From Sorangium cellulosum (GTDB taxonomy: Bacteria > Myxococcota_A > Polyangia > Polyangiales > Polyangiaceae): a stretch of 64,000 nucleotides of DNA. Of the stretch, positions 28,087 to 35,162 are shown piece by piece. The first letter of the stretch is position 1, and every line of letters starts with the position of its first letter. The notes below the pieces were generated by a model. That model saw nothing but the letters and a program-made list of their open reading frames with translations. It was not told the origin of the DNA and made no database searches. The translations under genes and the position numbers were made by a program. The stretch is from assembly GCF_004135735.1 (NCBI RefSeq), contig NZ_CP012670.1, positions 8,014,501 to 8,078,500 on the forward strand, given 5' to 3'.

Positions 28087-28110
28087 GACCAAACGAACGA
28101 TGATTTGGTC
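28087..28110. promoter_or_regulatory. Operator-like dyad GACCAAA-N10-TTTGGTC
   Basis: Perfect 7-bp arms separated by 10 bp lie in a distinctly less GC-rich stretch upstream of the beta-helix lipoprotein gene. The geometry suits a dimeric helix-turn-helix regulator. No regulator gene is adjacent. Confidence 0.45.
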
Positions 28111-28153
28111 GTACACCCGGACTGCTATTCACATCAACATTGCAAAAATTCAA

Positions 28154-28165
28154 TGCAACGTTGCA
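28154..28165. promoter_or_regulatory. Perfect 12-bp palindrome TGCAACGTTGCA
   Basis: It lies 44 bp from the GACCAAA dyad, in the same AT-richer patch. A further ATTGCA half-site occurs at 28139-28144. This is a candidate binding site for a palindrome-recognising regulator. Confidence 0.45.
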
Positions 28166-28269
28166 ATGCGCAGCTCGCCTGCTTCCGCGGGGGATGTGTA
28201 GGGAAATGGTCGCCCACACGCCGGCGCGTAGGCCATCACGCGACGAATGTTGGATAGCAGCCAACACCG

Positions 28270-29000
28270 CCGGGTTCTCCGTGCCCATTGACGACCTTTG
28301 CCCACCCGATCCTCGTCGTCTCGAGCGAGGCGACTCCTTCTATGATGCCGTGGCGCCGGCCTCCTTCCCTCGGCGAATCCTCCATCATGGGAATCGGCGG
28401 TGGGCGGAGCGGGTGGGCGTTGGCGGGCTCACCGCGCCCGAGTGGGAGCGGCATTTCGCGCGGCTCGGCGTCGACGCGTCGAGATGTTTTGCGTGTTCGA
28501 GACGGGAGAGGGCGCCTCTTCGGGAGGAGCGCTCTCCAGGGCGCTCGCCGGCGCTCTGTCCGGGGGAGCCACTCCCACCTTCAACTCGGCCCCTTCCAGC
28601 GCTGGCGCGCCGTCGGGACCAGGGGGCAAGCGCCCTCCTCGAGCGCTGCGCCCAGCGGCTCGAGCGCTGCGCCAGGCATGGCGTGCGCGAGATCGCGGGG
28701 GCCCTCGAGCAACCCGGCGAGCCTTTGCCCGCCGCGCTCGTGCGCGCGGTGACGGTCCACGCCGCCGCGCGCTGCGCGGGCTACGCGAGGGCGGGTTCGT
28801 CCATGGCGTGCTGAACACGGACAGCAAGAACATCACCGGTGAGCGCCTCGATCACGGCCCTCACCGGCTCCTGGGCATCCATGATTCCGGCTTCGCAGAC
28901 GGCGCATCTCGACGGGATGGGACTCCATGCCTTCGGCGGCGCGCGCCTTCCTCTGGATTCTCGGCAAGCTCGCCGGGGTGCGCTCGACGCGCCGGGAGCA
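28270..29000 (+). pseudogene. selO: Decayed SelO/YdiU (UPF0061) protein adenylyltransferase
   Basis: Translation in all three plus-strand frames gives, in the correct order, fragments of one SelO protein. They are GDSFYDAVAPASFPRRILHHGNRRWAERVG and LTAPEWERHFARL (about 28327-28470), then FCVFETGE (28488 on) in another frame. ERSPGRSPALCPG and then SHSHLQLGPFQRW follow in two further frames (about 28525-28605). GFVHGVLNTDSKNITGE and DHGPHRLLG come next (about 28790-28880), then AHLDGMGLHAFGG. At least five frame changes are needed. About 90 residues between HFARL and FETGE are missing, including the HGHQFG nucleotide-binding region. SelO is normally about 480-600 residues and AMPylates proteins; this copy cannot be functional. 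Confidence 0.78.
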
Positions 29001-29067
29001 TTGGAATTCCGCACGAGTCGGCCCTTGAGGGAGAGAACCGCGAGGGCGCGAGGGCGCAGGGAACACG

Positions 29068-29094
29068 GGGAGAGAGAAATGTGGTCTCTCTCCC
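29068..29094 (-). terminator. Hairpin GGGAGAGAG-N9-CTCTCTCCC
   Basis: A perfect 9-bp stem with a 9-nt loop is reinforced by outer GGGCGCGAGGG and CCCTCGCGCCC arms. It lies about 100 bp beyond the stop of the minus-strand zinc-finger gene and may terminate it. Confidence 0.45.
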
Positions 29095-29197
29095 TCGCGC
29101 CCCTGCATCGATCCTCCTCGCGAGATCGGCGCCGGCGGCCGTCGGGCAGCCGGCTCGGGCCATGCAGCCCGACGGCCACGGGCAGCCGGACGGCGGC

Positions 29198-29374
29198 TCA
29201 GCGCCTGCCCTTGAAGCCCATCATCTGCTGCACCACCGCCTCGCTCTCCTCGGCGATGGCCCCCTCCTGCGCCGCGCGATCGGCGCAGTCCTCGCACATC
29301 TTCTTCTTCTTGCTTCCGACCTTGACCGTCCTGAGCTCGTCGACCTCGCTGTCGCACTCGCGGCACGTGGGCAT
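29198..29374 (-). CDS. Small zinc-finger-like protein (58 aa)
   Basis: This short cytoplasmic protein has two CxxC pairs, CREC near residue 4 and CEDC near residue 28, separated by a Lys-rich turn (GSKKKK). Together they make one four-cysteine zinc ribbon. A helical acidic tail (AIAEESEAVVQQMMGF) follows. The ATG at 29374 has AAGGAAGG 8 nt upstream, a strong reason to believe the gene despite its size. The function is unknown. Confidence 0.72.
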   Translation of the reverse strand: MPTCRECDSEVDELRTVKVGSKKKKMCEDCADRAAQEGAIAEESEAVVQQMMGFKGRR

Positions 29375-29538
29375 CGCCAGACCTTCCTTTCGGGGCCCCA
29401 GCATATCGCACACGGCCGCCCCCGCGCGCCACGGCGCGGCCCGGGGCCGGAGCGCCGGGCCCGCTCGCCCGATGTTTGGCCCGAGCGCGCCGCGCGTCCT
29501 ACGCTTCCGCCCAGCGAGCAACCACCAGGGAGGAAAGC

Positions 29539-29868
29539 ATGGATCGAAGGCACGGCGCGCGCGCTCAGGTCGACTTCCCCGTCTCGGCGCTCGTCGACGG
29601 CCACAGGCACCGGTGCCGCGCGATCGATCTCTCGCCGACGGGCATGGTCGTCGAGCGCGCGCCGGCGCTCGCGGGCCGCTTCTTGCCCGCCGTCACGCCG
29701 TTCGAGCTCGATCTCGGGGTCGGGCGTCCGATCCGCCTGCGCGCCCGTCCGGTCTGGGACCGCGACAACCTGCTGGCCGTCCGCTTCGTGGTCATGAGCG
29801 ACGCCGACCGGCTCACCATCGCCGAGCACCTCGACCAGAGAGCCCGTCGCCGCGAGCCGCTCCACTGA
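29539..29868 (+). CDS. PilZ-domain protein
   Basis: This is a single-domain protein of 109 residues. The two c-di-GMP-binding motifs of PilZ are present: RxxxR as RRHGAR at residues 3-8 and DxSxxG as DLSPTG near residue 31. The remaining strands (FELDLGVGRPIRLRARPVW, NLLAVRFV) fit the PilZ barrel. It probably acts as a c-di-GMP-responsive adaptor, which in myxobacteria often touches motility or development. GGGAGG lies 7 nt before the ATG at 29539; the longer frame upstream is rejected. Confidence 0.85.
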   Translation: MDRRHGARAQVDFPVSALVDGHRHRCRAIDLSPTGMVVERAPALAGRFLPAVTPFELDLGVGRPIRLRARPVWDRDNLLAVRFVVMSDADRLTIAEHLDQRARRREPLH

Positions 29869-29881
29869 CCCCCAGTTCCCT

Positions 29882-29933
29882 TCGGGGCGAGGCGACCGCC
29901 CTGCCCGTCGGGGCGAGGCGACCGCCCTGCCCC
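29882..29933. repeat. 26-bp direct tandem duplication
   Basis: Two copies (29882-29907 and 29908-29933, one mismatch) of a unit beginning TCGGGGCGAGGCGACC lie just after the PilZ stop. The size and position resemble the 26-bp duplication at 8248, though the sequence differs. Confidence 0.85.
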
Positions 29934-30200
29934 GCGCGCGTCAGCCACCGCGCATCAGGGCAGCCGCCGTGCCGGACGCAATGCGCGCCTGCAAGCCCGC
30001 CATCGCAGGGTTGCAACATCCGGGGCATGCGCCCTGGACATCTATGCGGATTTCCATCGAATTTTGTTCTTTTCGCGGTGGCATGCGGTCTGCTATGCCC
30101 TCGATCAGCGTTGCTGGTGCGGCCTCTCCCCCCCCAAGGCCCCGGCGACGCTTTTTTTTTGTCGAGTGGCCTGGAGTGTCAGGGACCGCCGGCGGGAGGC
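29934..30200. other. Intergenic region with possible small ORF and homopolymer tracts
   Basis: It includes a minus-strand frame of 38-47 codons (29941-30054 or 30081) encoding VQGACPGCCNPAM, which lacks a good ribosome-binding site and may be chance. On the plus strand there is an 8-C tract and a 9-T tract (about 30151-30159), the latter rare in this GC-rich DNA. No gene is called. Confidence 0.3.
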
Positions 30201-30638
30201 TCAGCTGTAGACCCCCTGCACGTAGTCGGTCAGCATCTTGATCTCGGCCTCTTGCTCGCGGCTCGCCCAGTGCACGAGATCGCCGATCGAGAGCATCCCG
30301 ACCACCCGCCCGTCGTGGGCCACGGGCAGGTGACGGCAGCGCCGCTCGGTCATGACCGCCATGGCCTGGCGCGCCGGCGTGCTCGGCTCGACGCAGACGA
30401 CCTCGCGGGTCATGACCTCCGCGACCAGGGTCGTCGCCGGCTCGCGCCGGGCCAGGATCACCCGCGTCAGCACGTCGCGCTCGCTGATGATGCCGCTCGG
30501 GGACGCGTCGATGCTCACGAGCAACGCGCCGACGCGCCGCGCGCACATCGACTGAACGGCCTCGAAGACCGTCGCCTCCGGCGAGATGGTGTAAACGCCT
30601 CGACCCTTCCTGTTGAGGATCTCGTCGACGCTGCCCAT
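30201..30638 (-). CDS. CBS-domain pair protein
   Basis: This protein of 145 residues is made of two tandem CBS motifs: one with VFEAVQSMCARRVGALLVS and GIISERDVLTRVI (about 25-65), the other with ARQAMAVMTERRCRHLPVAHDGRVVGMLSIGDLV (about 88-125). Such modules bind adenosine nucleotides and usually regulate a partner protein; no partner is fused. The start ATG at 30638 has GGAGGAGG 6 nt upstream. Its upstream flank is the second CCTCAACCT repeat array. Confidence 0.9.
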   Translation of the reverse strand: MGSVDEILNRKGRGVYTISPEATVFEAVQSMCARRVGALLVSIDASPSGIISERDVLTRVILARREPATTLVAEVMTREVVCVEPSTPARQAMAVMTERRCRHLPVAHDGRVVGMLSIGDLVHWASREQEAEIKMLTDYVQGVYS

Positions 30639-30765
30639 GGTTGCCTCCTCCCCCGAGCGGGAGCATGACGAGAAATCGCGCGATGTCGCGGGGGCGCGCG
30701 CAATTTTTTCGGTCTCGTTTCCCTGAGAGCCCGATTTCCGCCCATACGGTCACGTTCGCCTCAAC

Positions 30766-31060
30766 CTCGGTCGGTTCGTTCGCCTCAACCTCGTTCGCCT
30801 CAACCTCGGTCGTTCGCCTCAACCTCGGTCGGTTCGCCTCAACCTGGTTCGCCTCAACCTGGTCGGTTCGCCTCAACCTCGGTCGGCCCGCCTCAACCTC
30901 GGTCGGCCCGCCTCAACCTCGGTCGGTTCGCCTCAACCTCGGCCCGCCTCAACCTCGGTCGGCCCGCCTCAACCTCGGTCGGTTCGCCTCAACCTCGGCC
31001 CGCCTCAACCTGGCCCGCCTCAACCTCGGTCGGTTCGCCTCAACCTCGGTCGGTTCGCCC
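30766..31060. repeat. Intergenic tandem array with core CGCCTCAACCT (16 copies)
   Basis: Sixteen copies of CGCCTCAACCT, followed by CGG or GG, occur in one orientation, mostly at 20-bp steps with some of 14-17 bp. The spacers (CGGTCGGTT, CGGTCGGCC) differ from those of the arrays at 2118 and 31762, but the CCTCAACCT core is the same. It fills the gap between the 5-FCL stop and the CBS gene start, with its last unit 10 bp from the 5-FCL stop. Confidence 0.92.
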
Positions 31061-31069
31061 GAACAGAGC

Positions 31070-31693
31070 CTAGACGGGATCGGCCGCGAGCACGCGGGCA
31101 TCTGTCACGATGGTATCAAGCGGGACGTCGTCGTCGGTGGCGGGCACCTCGGCGATGAGCTGGAAGTCGAACGCGACGCCGACGGCGTGCGCTGGGGGGC
31201 AGAAGCGCGGCAGGGTGCGGTCGTAGAAGCCGGCGCCGTAGCCGATGCGGTGCCCGCGCGGGTCGATCTGGAGCGCGGGTACGACGATGACGTCGAGCGA
31301 TGTGGCCTCCTCGTCGGCGGGGTCGGGCTCGCGGAAGCCGAGGCCGCGCTCCTGCATGGCGCCGGGGTCGGCGACGAAGCGGAAGGTCATGACGCGCGAC
31401 TCGGGGTCGATGGCGGGGTAGGCCACCTGGACGCCGCGGCCGCGCAGCACGGGGTCGAGCTCGCGGAGGTCGACCTCGTTGCGGTCGTCCATCGGGTAGA
31501 AGAGCGCGACCCGCCGGGCGGCGGCGACGGTCGGGAGCTCCGCGAGGGCGCGCTGGATGCGGCGCGAGCGCTCGAGGATCGCGTCGCGGGGAAACGAGTT
31601 GCGGAGCGCCCGTGCGCGCTTGCGCAGCTCGACCTTGGCGCGGTGGCGCAGGGCAGCCTCGATCTCGGGGGCCATGGATCGGTCGTCGTCCAT
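31070..31693 (-). CDS. fau: 5-formyltetrahydrofolate cyclo-ligase
   Basis: This enzyme converts 5-formyl-THF to 5,10-methenyl-THF using ATP in folate one-carbon metabolism. It has 207 residues, in the usual range. Family marks are KVELRKRARALRNS at the substrate-binding N-terminus, VALFYPMDDRNEVDL, the Mg-ATP loop RIGYGAGFYDRTLPRF, and the C-terminal VAFDFQLIAEVP with DVPLDTIVTDARV. Two ATGs (31693 and 31675) are possible starts. The gene is bracketed on both sides by repeat arrays of the CCTCAACCT family. Confidence 0.92.
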   Translation of the reverse strand: MDDDRSMAPEIEAALRHRAKVELRKRARALRNSFPRDAILERSRRIQRALAELPTVAAARRVALFYPMDDRNEVDLRELDPVLRGRGVQVAYPAIDPESRVMTFRFVADPGAMQERGLGFREPDPADEEATSLDVIVVPALQIDPRGHRIGYGAGFYDRTLPRFCPPAHAVGVAFDFQLIAEVPATDDDVPLDTIVTDARVLAADPV

Positions 31694-31761
31694 TCGGAGC
31701 GCATCCTAGAGATCCGACCGGGACGGGGGAACTGCCGCGTGAGAAATCGGGTGGATGGTGG

Positions 31762-31829
31762 CCCTCAACCTGGGACGGCCCTCAACCTGGGACGGCCCTC
31801 AACCTGGGACGGCCCCCAACCTGGGACGG
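31762..31829. repeat. Intergenic tandem array with 17-bp unit CCCTCAACCTGGGACGG (4 copies)
   Basis: Four head-to-tail 17-bp units, the last with one mismatch (CCCCCAACC), sit between the divergent 5-FCL and mscL genes. The core CCTCAACCTGG matches the arrays at 2118 and 30766. The rest of the 290-bp gap shows no gene. Confidence 0.92.
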
Positions 31830-31984
31830 CACGGACCGGCCCAGCAGCACAGCTCGTGCGCTCGCCGGGATAACGCGAACGACACGAAAATCTGGCGCCG
31901 CCCGGATCGCCACGAGACGATGGCGGCGCCCGGGGCGCCTGCCGCAAGACCAGCGGAGGTCGCCTCGGAGCCTGGAGGAGAGGA

Positions 31985-32434
31985 ATGTTCTGGGAGGATT
32001 TCAAGAAATTCGCGGTCCGCGGCAATGTCGTCGACATGGCGGTCGGCGTCGTGATCGGCGCCGCGTTCGGCAACATCGTCAAGACGATCGTCGACCACCT
32101 GATCATGCCGCCGATAGGCCTCCTCACCGGCGGCATCGACTTCAGCAGGCACTACCTCGTCCTGAAGTCGCCGAGCGGCCCCGGCCCCTACGCGACCCCG
32201 GACGATCTGGTGAAGGGCGGCGCGGTCCTCCTCCGGTACGGCCTCGTCATCAACAGCCTGGTGAGCTTCGTCATCGTCGCCTTCTGCGTGTTCCTGCTGA
32301 TCCGGGCCATGGGAAAGCTCCAGCGGAAGGAGGAGGCGGCCGCGACGACGAAGGAGTGCCCCGAGTGCGCGATGAGCATCCCGATCAAGGCGGTGCGCTG
32401 CGGACACTGCACGGCGGCGCTGAAGGCCACGTAG
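31985..32434 (+). CDS. mscL: Large-conductance mechanosensitive channel MscL with C-terminal zinc ribbon
   Basis: MscL is a homopentameric inner-membrane channel that opens under hypo-osmotic membrane tension. The 149-residue protein begins MFWEDFKKFAVRGNVVDMAVG, the canonical N-terminal helix and TM1 pore. It has FGNIVKTIVDHLIMPPIG, a periplasmic loop and TM2 (about 86-108). Instead of the usual short helical bundle alone, the C-terminus carries a four-Cys ribbon: C125, C128, C139 and C142 (CPEC and CGHC). GGAGGAGAGG lies directly before the ATG. Confidence 0.94.
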   Translation: MFWEDFKKFAVRGNVVDMAVGVVIGAAFGNIVKTIVDHLIMPPIGLLTGGIDFSRHYLVLKSPSGPGPYATPDDLVKGGAVLLRYGLVINSLVSFVIVAFCVFLLIRAMGKLQRKEEAAATTKECPECAMSIPIKAVRCGHCTAALKAT

Positions 32435-32453
32435 GCCGGCGCGGGGCGCCGGT
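32435..32453 (+). terminator. GC hairpin after mscL
   Basis: CCGGCG and CGCCGG arms around a CGGGG loop begin directly at the mscL stop codon. This is a plausible terminator. Confidence 0.45.
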
Positions 32454-32622
32454 CGTCGAGCCGGGGGCGGCCCTCGCCCATGGCAGCCCGGCCGCCAAAA
32501 AAAATGTCGGCGCCATGTCGAGCCGGCGCGTCGAGCTCCGACCTCAGGGCAAGGCGAGGTCGTGGTGACCGCGCCGCCCCCCATCCCACCGCCGGGCTCG
32601 ACCCCGGCCAGGAGACCTGATC

Positions 32623-33102
32623 ATGACCACCCCGCAGAAGATCAAGACGTGCCTCTGGTTCGGGAGCAACGCCGAGGAGGCGGTGCGGTGCTACCTGTCC
32701 GTCTTCAGGCGCTCGCGGCTCCTCGAGGAGCTCCGCGCCGGAGACGGGGGTCCTGGCCCCAAGGGCTCGCTCGTGCTCGCCGAGTTCGAGATCGACGGCC
32801 AGCGGTTCGTGGCCCTGAACGGCGCCCCGCAGCTCAAGTTCACCGAGGCCATCTCGCTCATCGTCACCTGCGAGGCGCAGGAGGAGATCGACGAGCTCTG
32901 GAGCAAGCTCACGGCCGACGGCGGCTCCGAGGGCCAGTGCGGGTGGCTCAAGGACCGGTTCGGCGTGTCCTGGCAGATCGTCCCGTCGGCGCTGCCGCGA
33001 CTCCTCGGGCACCCGGAGCCGGCCAGGGCGGCGCGGGTCATGCAGGCGATGATGCAGATAAAGAAGCTCGACATCGCGCGGCTCGAGGACGCCGCCCGGT
33101 AG
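32623..33102 (+). CDS. VOC superfamily (PhnB/3-dmu-9_3-mt-like) protein
   Basis: This protein of 159 residues contains the glyoxalase-like fold of the PhnB subgroup. The marks are KIKTCLWFGSNAEEAVRCYLSVF, LAEFEIDGQRFVALNG, FTEAISLIVTCEAQEEIDELW and GQCGWLKDRFGVSWQIVPSAL. This subgroup is named after a methyltransferase annotation but has no demonstrated methyltransferase activity; the substrate is unknown. AGGAG lies 8 nt before the ATG. Confidence 0.88.
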   Translation: MTTPQKIKTCLWFGSNAEEAVRCYLSVFRRSRLLEELRAGDGGPGPKGSLVLAEFEIDGQRFVALNGAPQLKFTEAISLIVTCEAQEEIDELWSKLTADGGSEGQCGWLKDRFGVSWQIVPSALPRLLGHPEPARAARVMQAMMQIKKLDIARLEDAAR

Positions 33103-33136
33103 ACGCCCTCGGCCGGCGACCATCCCCCATGGCCCC

Positions 33137-33814
33137 ATGACCCGGACGCTCACCTTCCTGCACACCTCGCCCGCGCACATCGCCCCCTTCGATCGGCTCC
33201 TTTCCGAGGTGGCCCCGGCCATTCCGGCGAGGCATGTGGTGGAGGAGAGCCTCCTGCGCGACGCCCGGGCCCTGGGCCTCACCCCCGAGGTGACCCGCCG
33301 TATCGCCCGGACGATCCTGGACGCCGTGGCGGGCGGGGCCGCCGTGGTCCTCTGCACGTGCTCGACGATCGGCGGGTGCGCCGAGCGCGTCGGCCAGGCG
33401 GCCGGCCATCCTGTCCTCCGCGTCGATCGCGCGATGGCGGAGCGCGCCGTCGCGGCGGGCGGGCGCCTCCTCGTCGCCGCGACGCTGGCGAGCACGCTCA
33501 CGCCGACCCGCGAGCTCCTCCTCGAGGCGGCCGCGCGGGCCGGCAGGGCGATCGCGATCGACGAGGCGCTCGTGGAGGACGCGTGGGCGCGCTTCGAGCG
33601 CGGCGATCGCGCGGGATATCTCCACGCGATCGCCGCGCGGCTGCGCCAGGGGGCGCCGGCGGCCGATGCGATCGTCCTGGCGCAGGCCTCCATGGCCGAC
33701 GCCGTGGCCCTGTGTCCCGACCTGCCTGTCCCCGTCCACAGCAGTCCGCGCCCGGGGATCGAGGCGGCCATCCGGGCGTACCGTTCGGCGGTCCAGAGCA
33801 TCAGCTCATGCTGA
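33137..33814 (+). CDS. Asp/Glu racemase superfamily-like protein
   Basis: This protein of 225 residues has features of the aspartate/glutamate/hydantoin racemase group. The N-terminus is LTFLHTSPAHIAPFDRLL, and a Cys-containing loop GAAVVLCTCSTIGG occupies the position of the first catalytic Cys. VLAQASMADAV and the final PVHSSPRPGIEAAI stand where the second Cys motif would be. There the second Cys is replaced by Ser or Ala, so true racemase activity is doubtful. No ribosome-binding site is obvious before the ATG. It follows the VOC gene by 34 bp. Confidence 0.7.
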   Translation: MTRTLTFLHTSPAHIAPFDRLLSEVAPAIPARHVVEESLLRDARALGLTPEVTRRIARTILDAVAGGAAVVLCTCSTIGGCAERVGQAAGHPVLRVDRAMAERAVAAGGRLLVAATLASTLTPTRELLLEAAARAGRAIAIDEALVEDAWARFERGDRAGYLHAIAARLRQGAPAADAIVLAQASMADAVALCPDLPVPVHSSPRPGIEAAIRAYRSAVQSISSC

Positions 33815-34007
33815 AGCCCCGGCAGGGATCAGCCTGCGAGAAAAGAGCGGTAGCCACGAGCCGGGTCGGGACGAGCGCTGGAACGGCAACACCCTGAGCG
33901 GCGAAGGGGCTGCCGGGCGCTGGAACCTTTCCACTCCCACAGCCATGTGCCCGTGCACCATGCGGGCAACCTGGACGCTGGCATGAGCCTCATGCAAGAT
34001 CGCGAGC

Positions 34008-35027
34008 ATGCGTGGAAGAGGTGCATTGGTTGCCGTTCTGCTTTGCGCCCTTGCCGCCTGTTCGGAGTCGCCGCCCGACGACAGCGCGGGCGGCGGCGGC
34101 ACAGCGCCAGTCGGCAGCGGCGGCGCGGAGCCAGTCGGCGGCGGCGCGGATCCGGTTGGCAGCGGCGGCGCGGGGCCGGTCGGCGGCGCGGCGCCGGTTG
34201 GCGGCGGCGGGGCCGGCGGCGCCGGGGCGACCAGCTCGAGCGCGGCGGAAGGCACGACCTCCAGCACCGCGACGGGCACCGGGGATGGCGGAGGCGGTGG
34301 AGGCCCCGAGGGCGCGTGCGCCAGCGTCTCGGAGGTGCCGTCCGAGCTGGGGCTCGACCCTTTCTATGAGAAGTACGTCGACGCCGCGGGAATTCCCGTC
34401 ATCAGCTCCGAGAAGACGCCGGACGCGGCGCTGCTCCGCGCGTGCTCGGTCGTCGTCCGCATGCTCGGCCATCGCGACGACGTGCGTCAGGCGATGATCG
34501 CGAACCACACACGCCTCTCCGTGATGGCGGAGACGGAGGTGACGACCGACATCCCGGAGCACAGCGATCTCTATGAGGCGTTCCCCGGGACGGACTGGGA
34601 CACGCGGGCCCGCGGCCTCGGCGCGACCCCCGCCCGCCCGGCGAGCTCCTGCGCCGAGGAGAACGTCCTGTGTTATCCGAGCGATCGGTACAGGGGCGAG
34701 GACATCCTCGTGCACGAGTTCTCGCACGCCATCGCGATCATGGGCATCGCCTTCGTCGAGCCGACGTTCAATCAGGAGCTCGCCGACGCGTTCAGGAGCG
34801 CGCTCCAGGCGGGGAAATGGGCGGACACCTACGCCGCGACGAACAAGGACGAATACTGGGCCGAGGGCGTCCAGGCCTGGTTCGACACCAACCTCGAGTC
34901 GATCCCGCCGAACGGGATCCACAACGAGATCGACACCCGTGCCGAGCTGCGCGACTACGATCGCCCGCTCCACGATCTCATCGCCAGGTATTTCCCCGAC
35001 GACGCGTGGCGGCCGACCTGCCCCTGA
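34008..35027 (+). CDS. Lipoprotein with HExxH metallopeptidase-like domain
   Basis: This exported lipoprotein of 339 residues has signal ALVAVLLCALAAC, a long Gly/Ser/Val-rich repetitive linker (about 25-100), then a globular domain. That domain contains the zinc-protease motif HEFSHAI (His236, Glu237, His240) and downstream DEYWAEGVQAWFDTN, whose Glu could be a third metal ligand. Two Cys (SCAEENVLCY) may form a disulfide. The linker shows PVGSGG and PVGGG repeats, a low-complexity tract likely to vary in length. The substrate is unknown; the peptidase assignment rests on motif geometry only. Confidence 0.77.
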   Translation: MRGRGALVAVLLCALAACSESPPDDSAGGGGTAPVGSGGAEPVGGGADPVGSGGAGPVGGAAPVGGGGAGGAGATSSSAAEGTTSSTATGTGDGGGGGGPEGACASVSEVPSELGLDPFYEKYVDAAGIPVISSEKTPDAALLRACSVVVRMLGHRDDVRQAMIANHTRLSVMAETEVTTDIPEHSDLYEAFPGTDWDTRARGLGATPARPASSCAEENVLCYPSDRYRGEDILVHEFSHAIAIMGIAFVEPTFNQELADAFRSALQAGKWADTYAATNKDEYWAEGVQAWFDTNLESIPPNGIHNEIDTRAELRDYDRPLHDLIARYFPDDAWRPTCP

Positions 35028-35162
35028 GGGGCGGATACCGAGGAGCGCGCCCCGTGGTCCGTTCATGGCGCACTGGGCGTGTGCGGGCGCGCTGGTACCG
35101 CGACGCTCGAGCTCGCCCCTGGGTGCCTGGGGAGGGCGGTGCCCGCGTGGTAGAGAGGGCGC

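Noticed and set aside
29941..30081. Small cysteine-containing peptide gene (CPGCC) on the minus strand
   Set aside because: No ribosome-binding site at a sensible distance and no known family; kept only as a note in the gap entry.
30151..30159. Intrinsic terminator of the PilZ gene at the 9-T tract
   Set aside because: Only a 4-bp stem can be drawn before the tract, and it lies nearly 300 bp from the stop codon.
28839..30668. Plus-strand open frame of about 600 codons
   Set aside because: It crosses the zinc-finger, PilZ and CBS genes in wrong frames and has no family resemblance.
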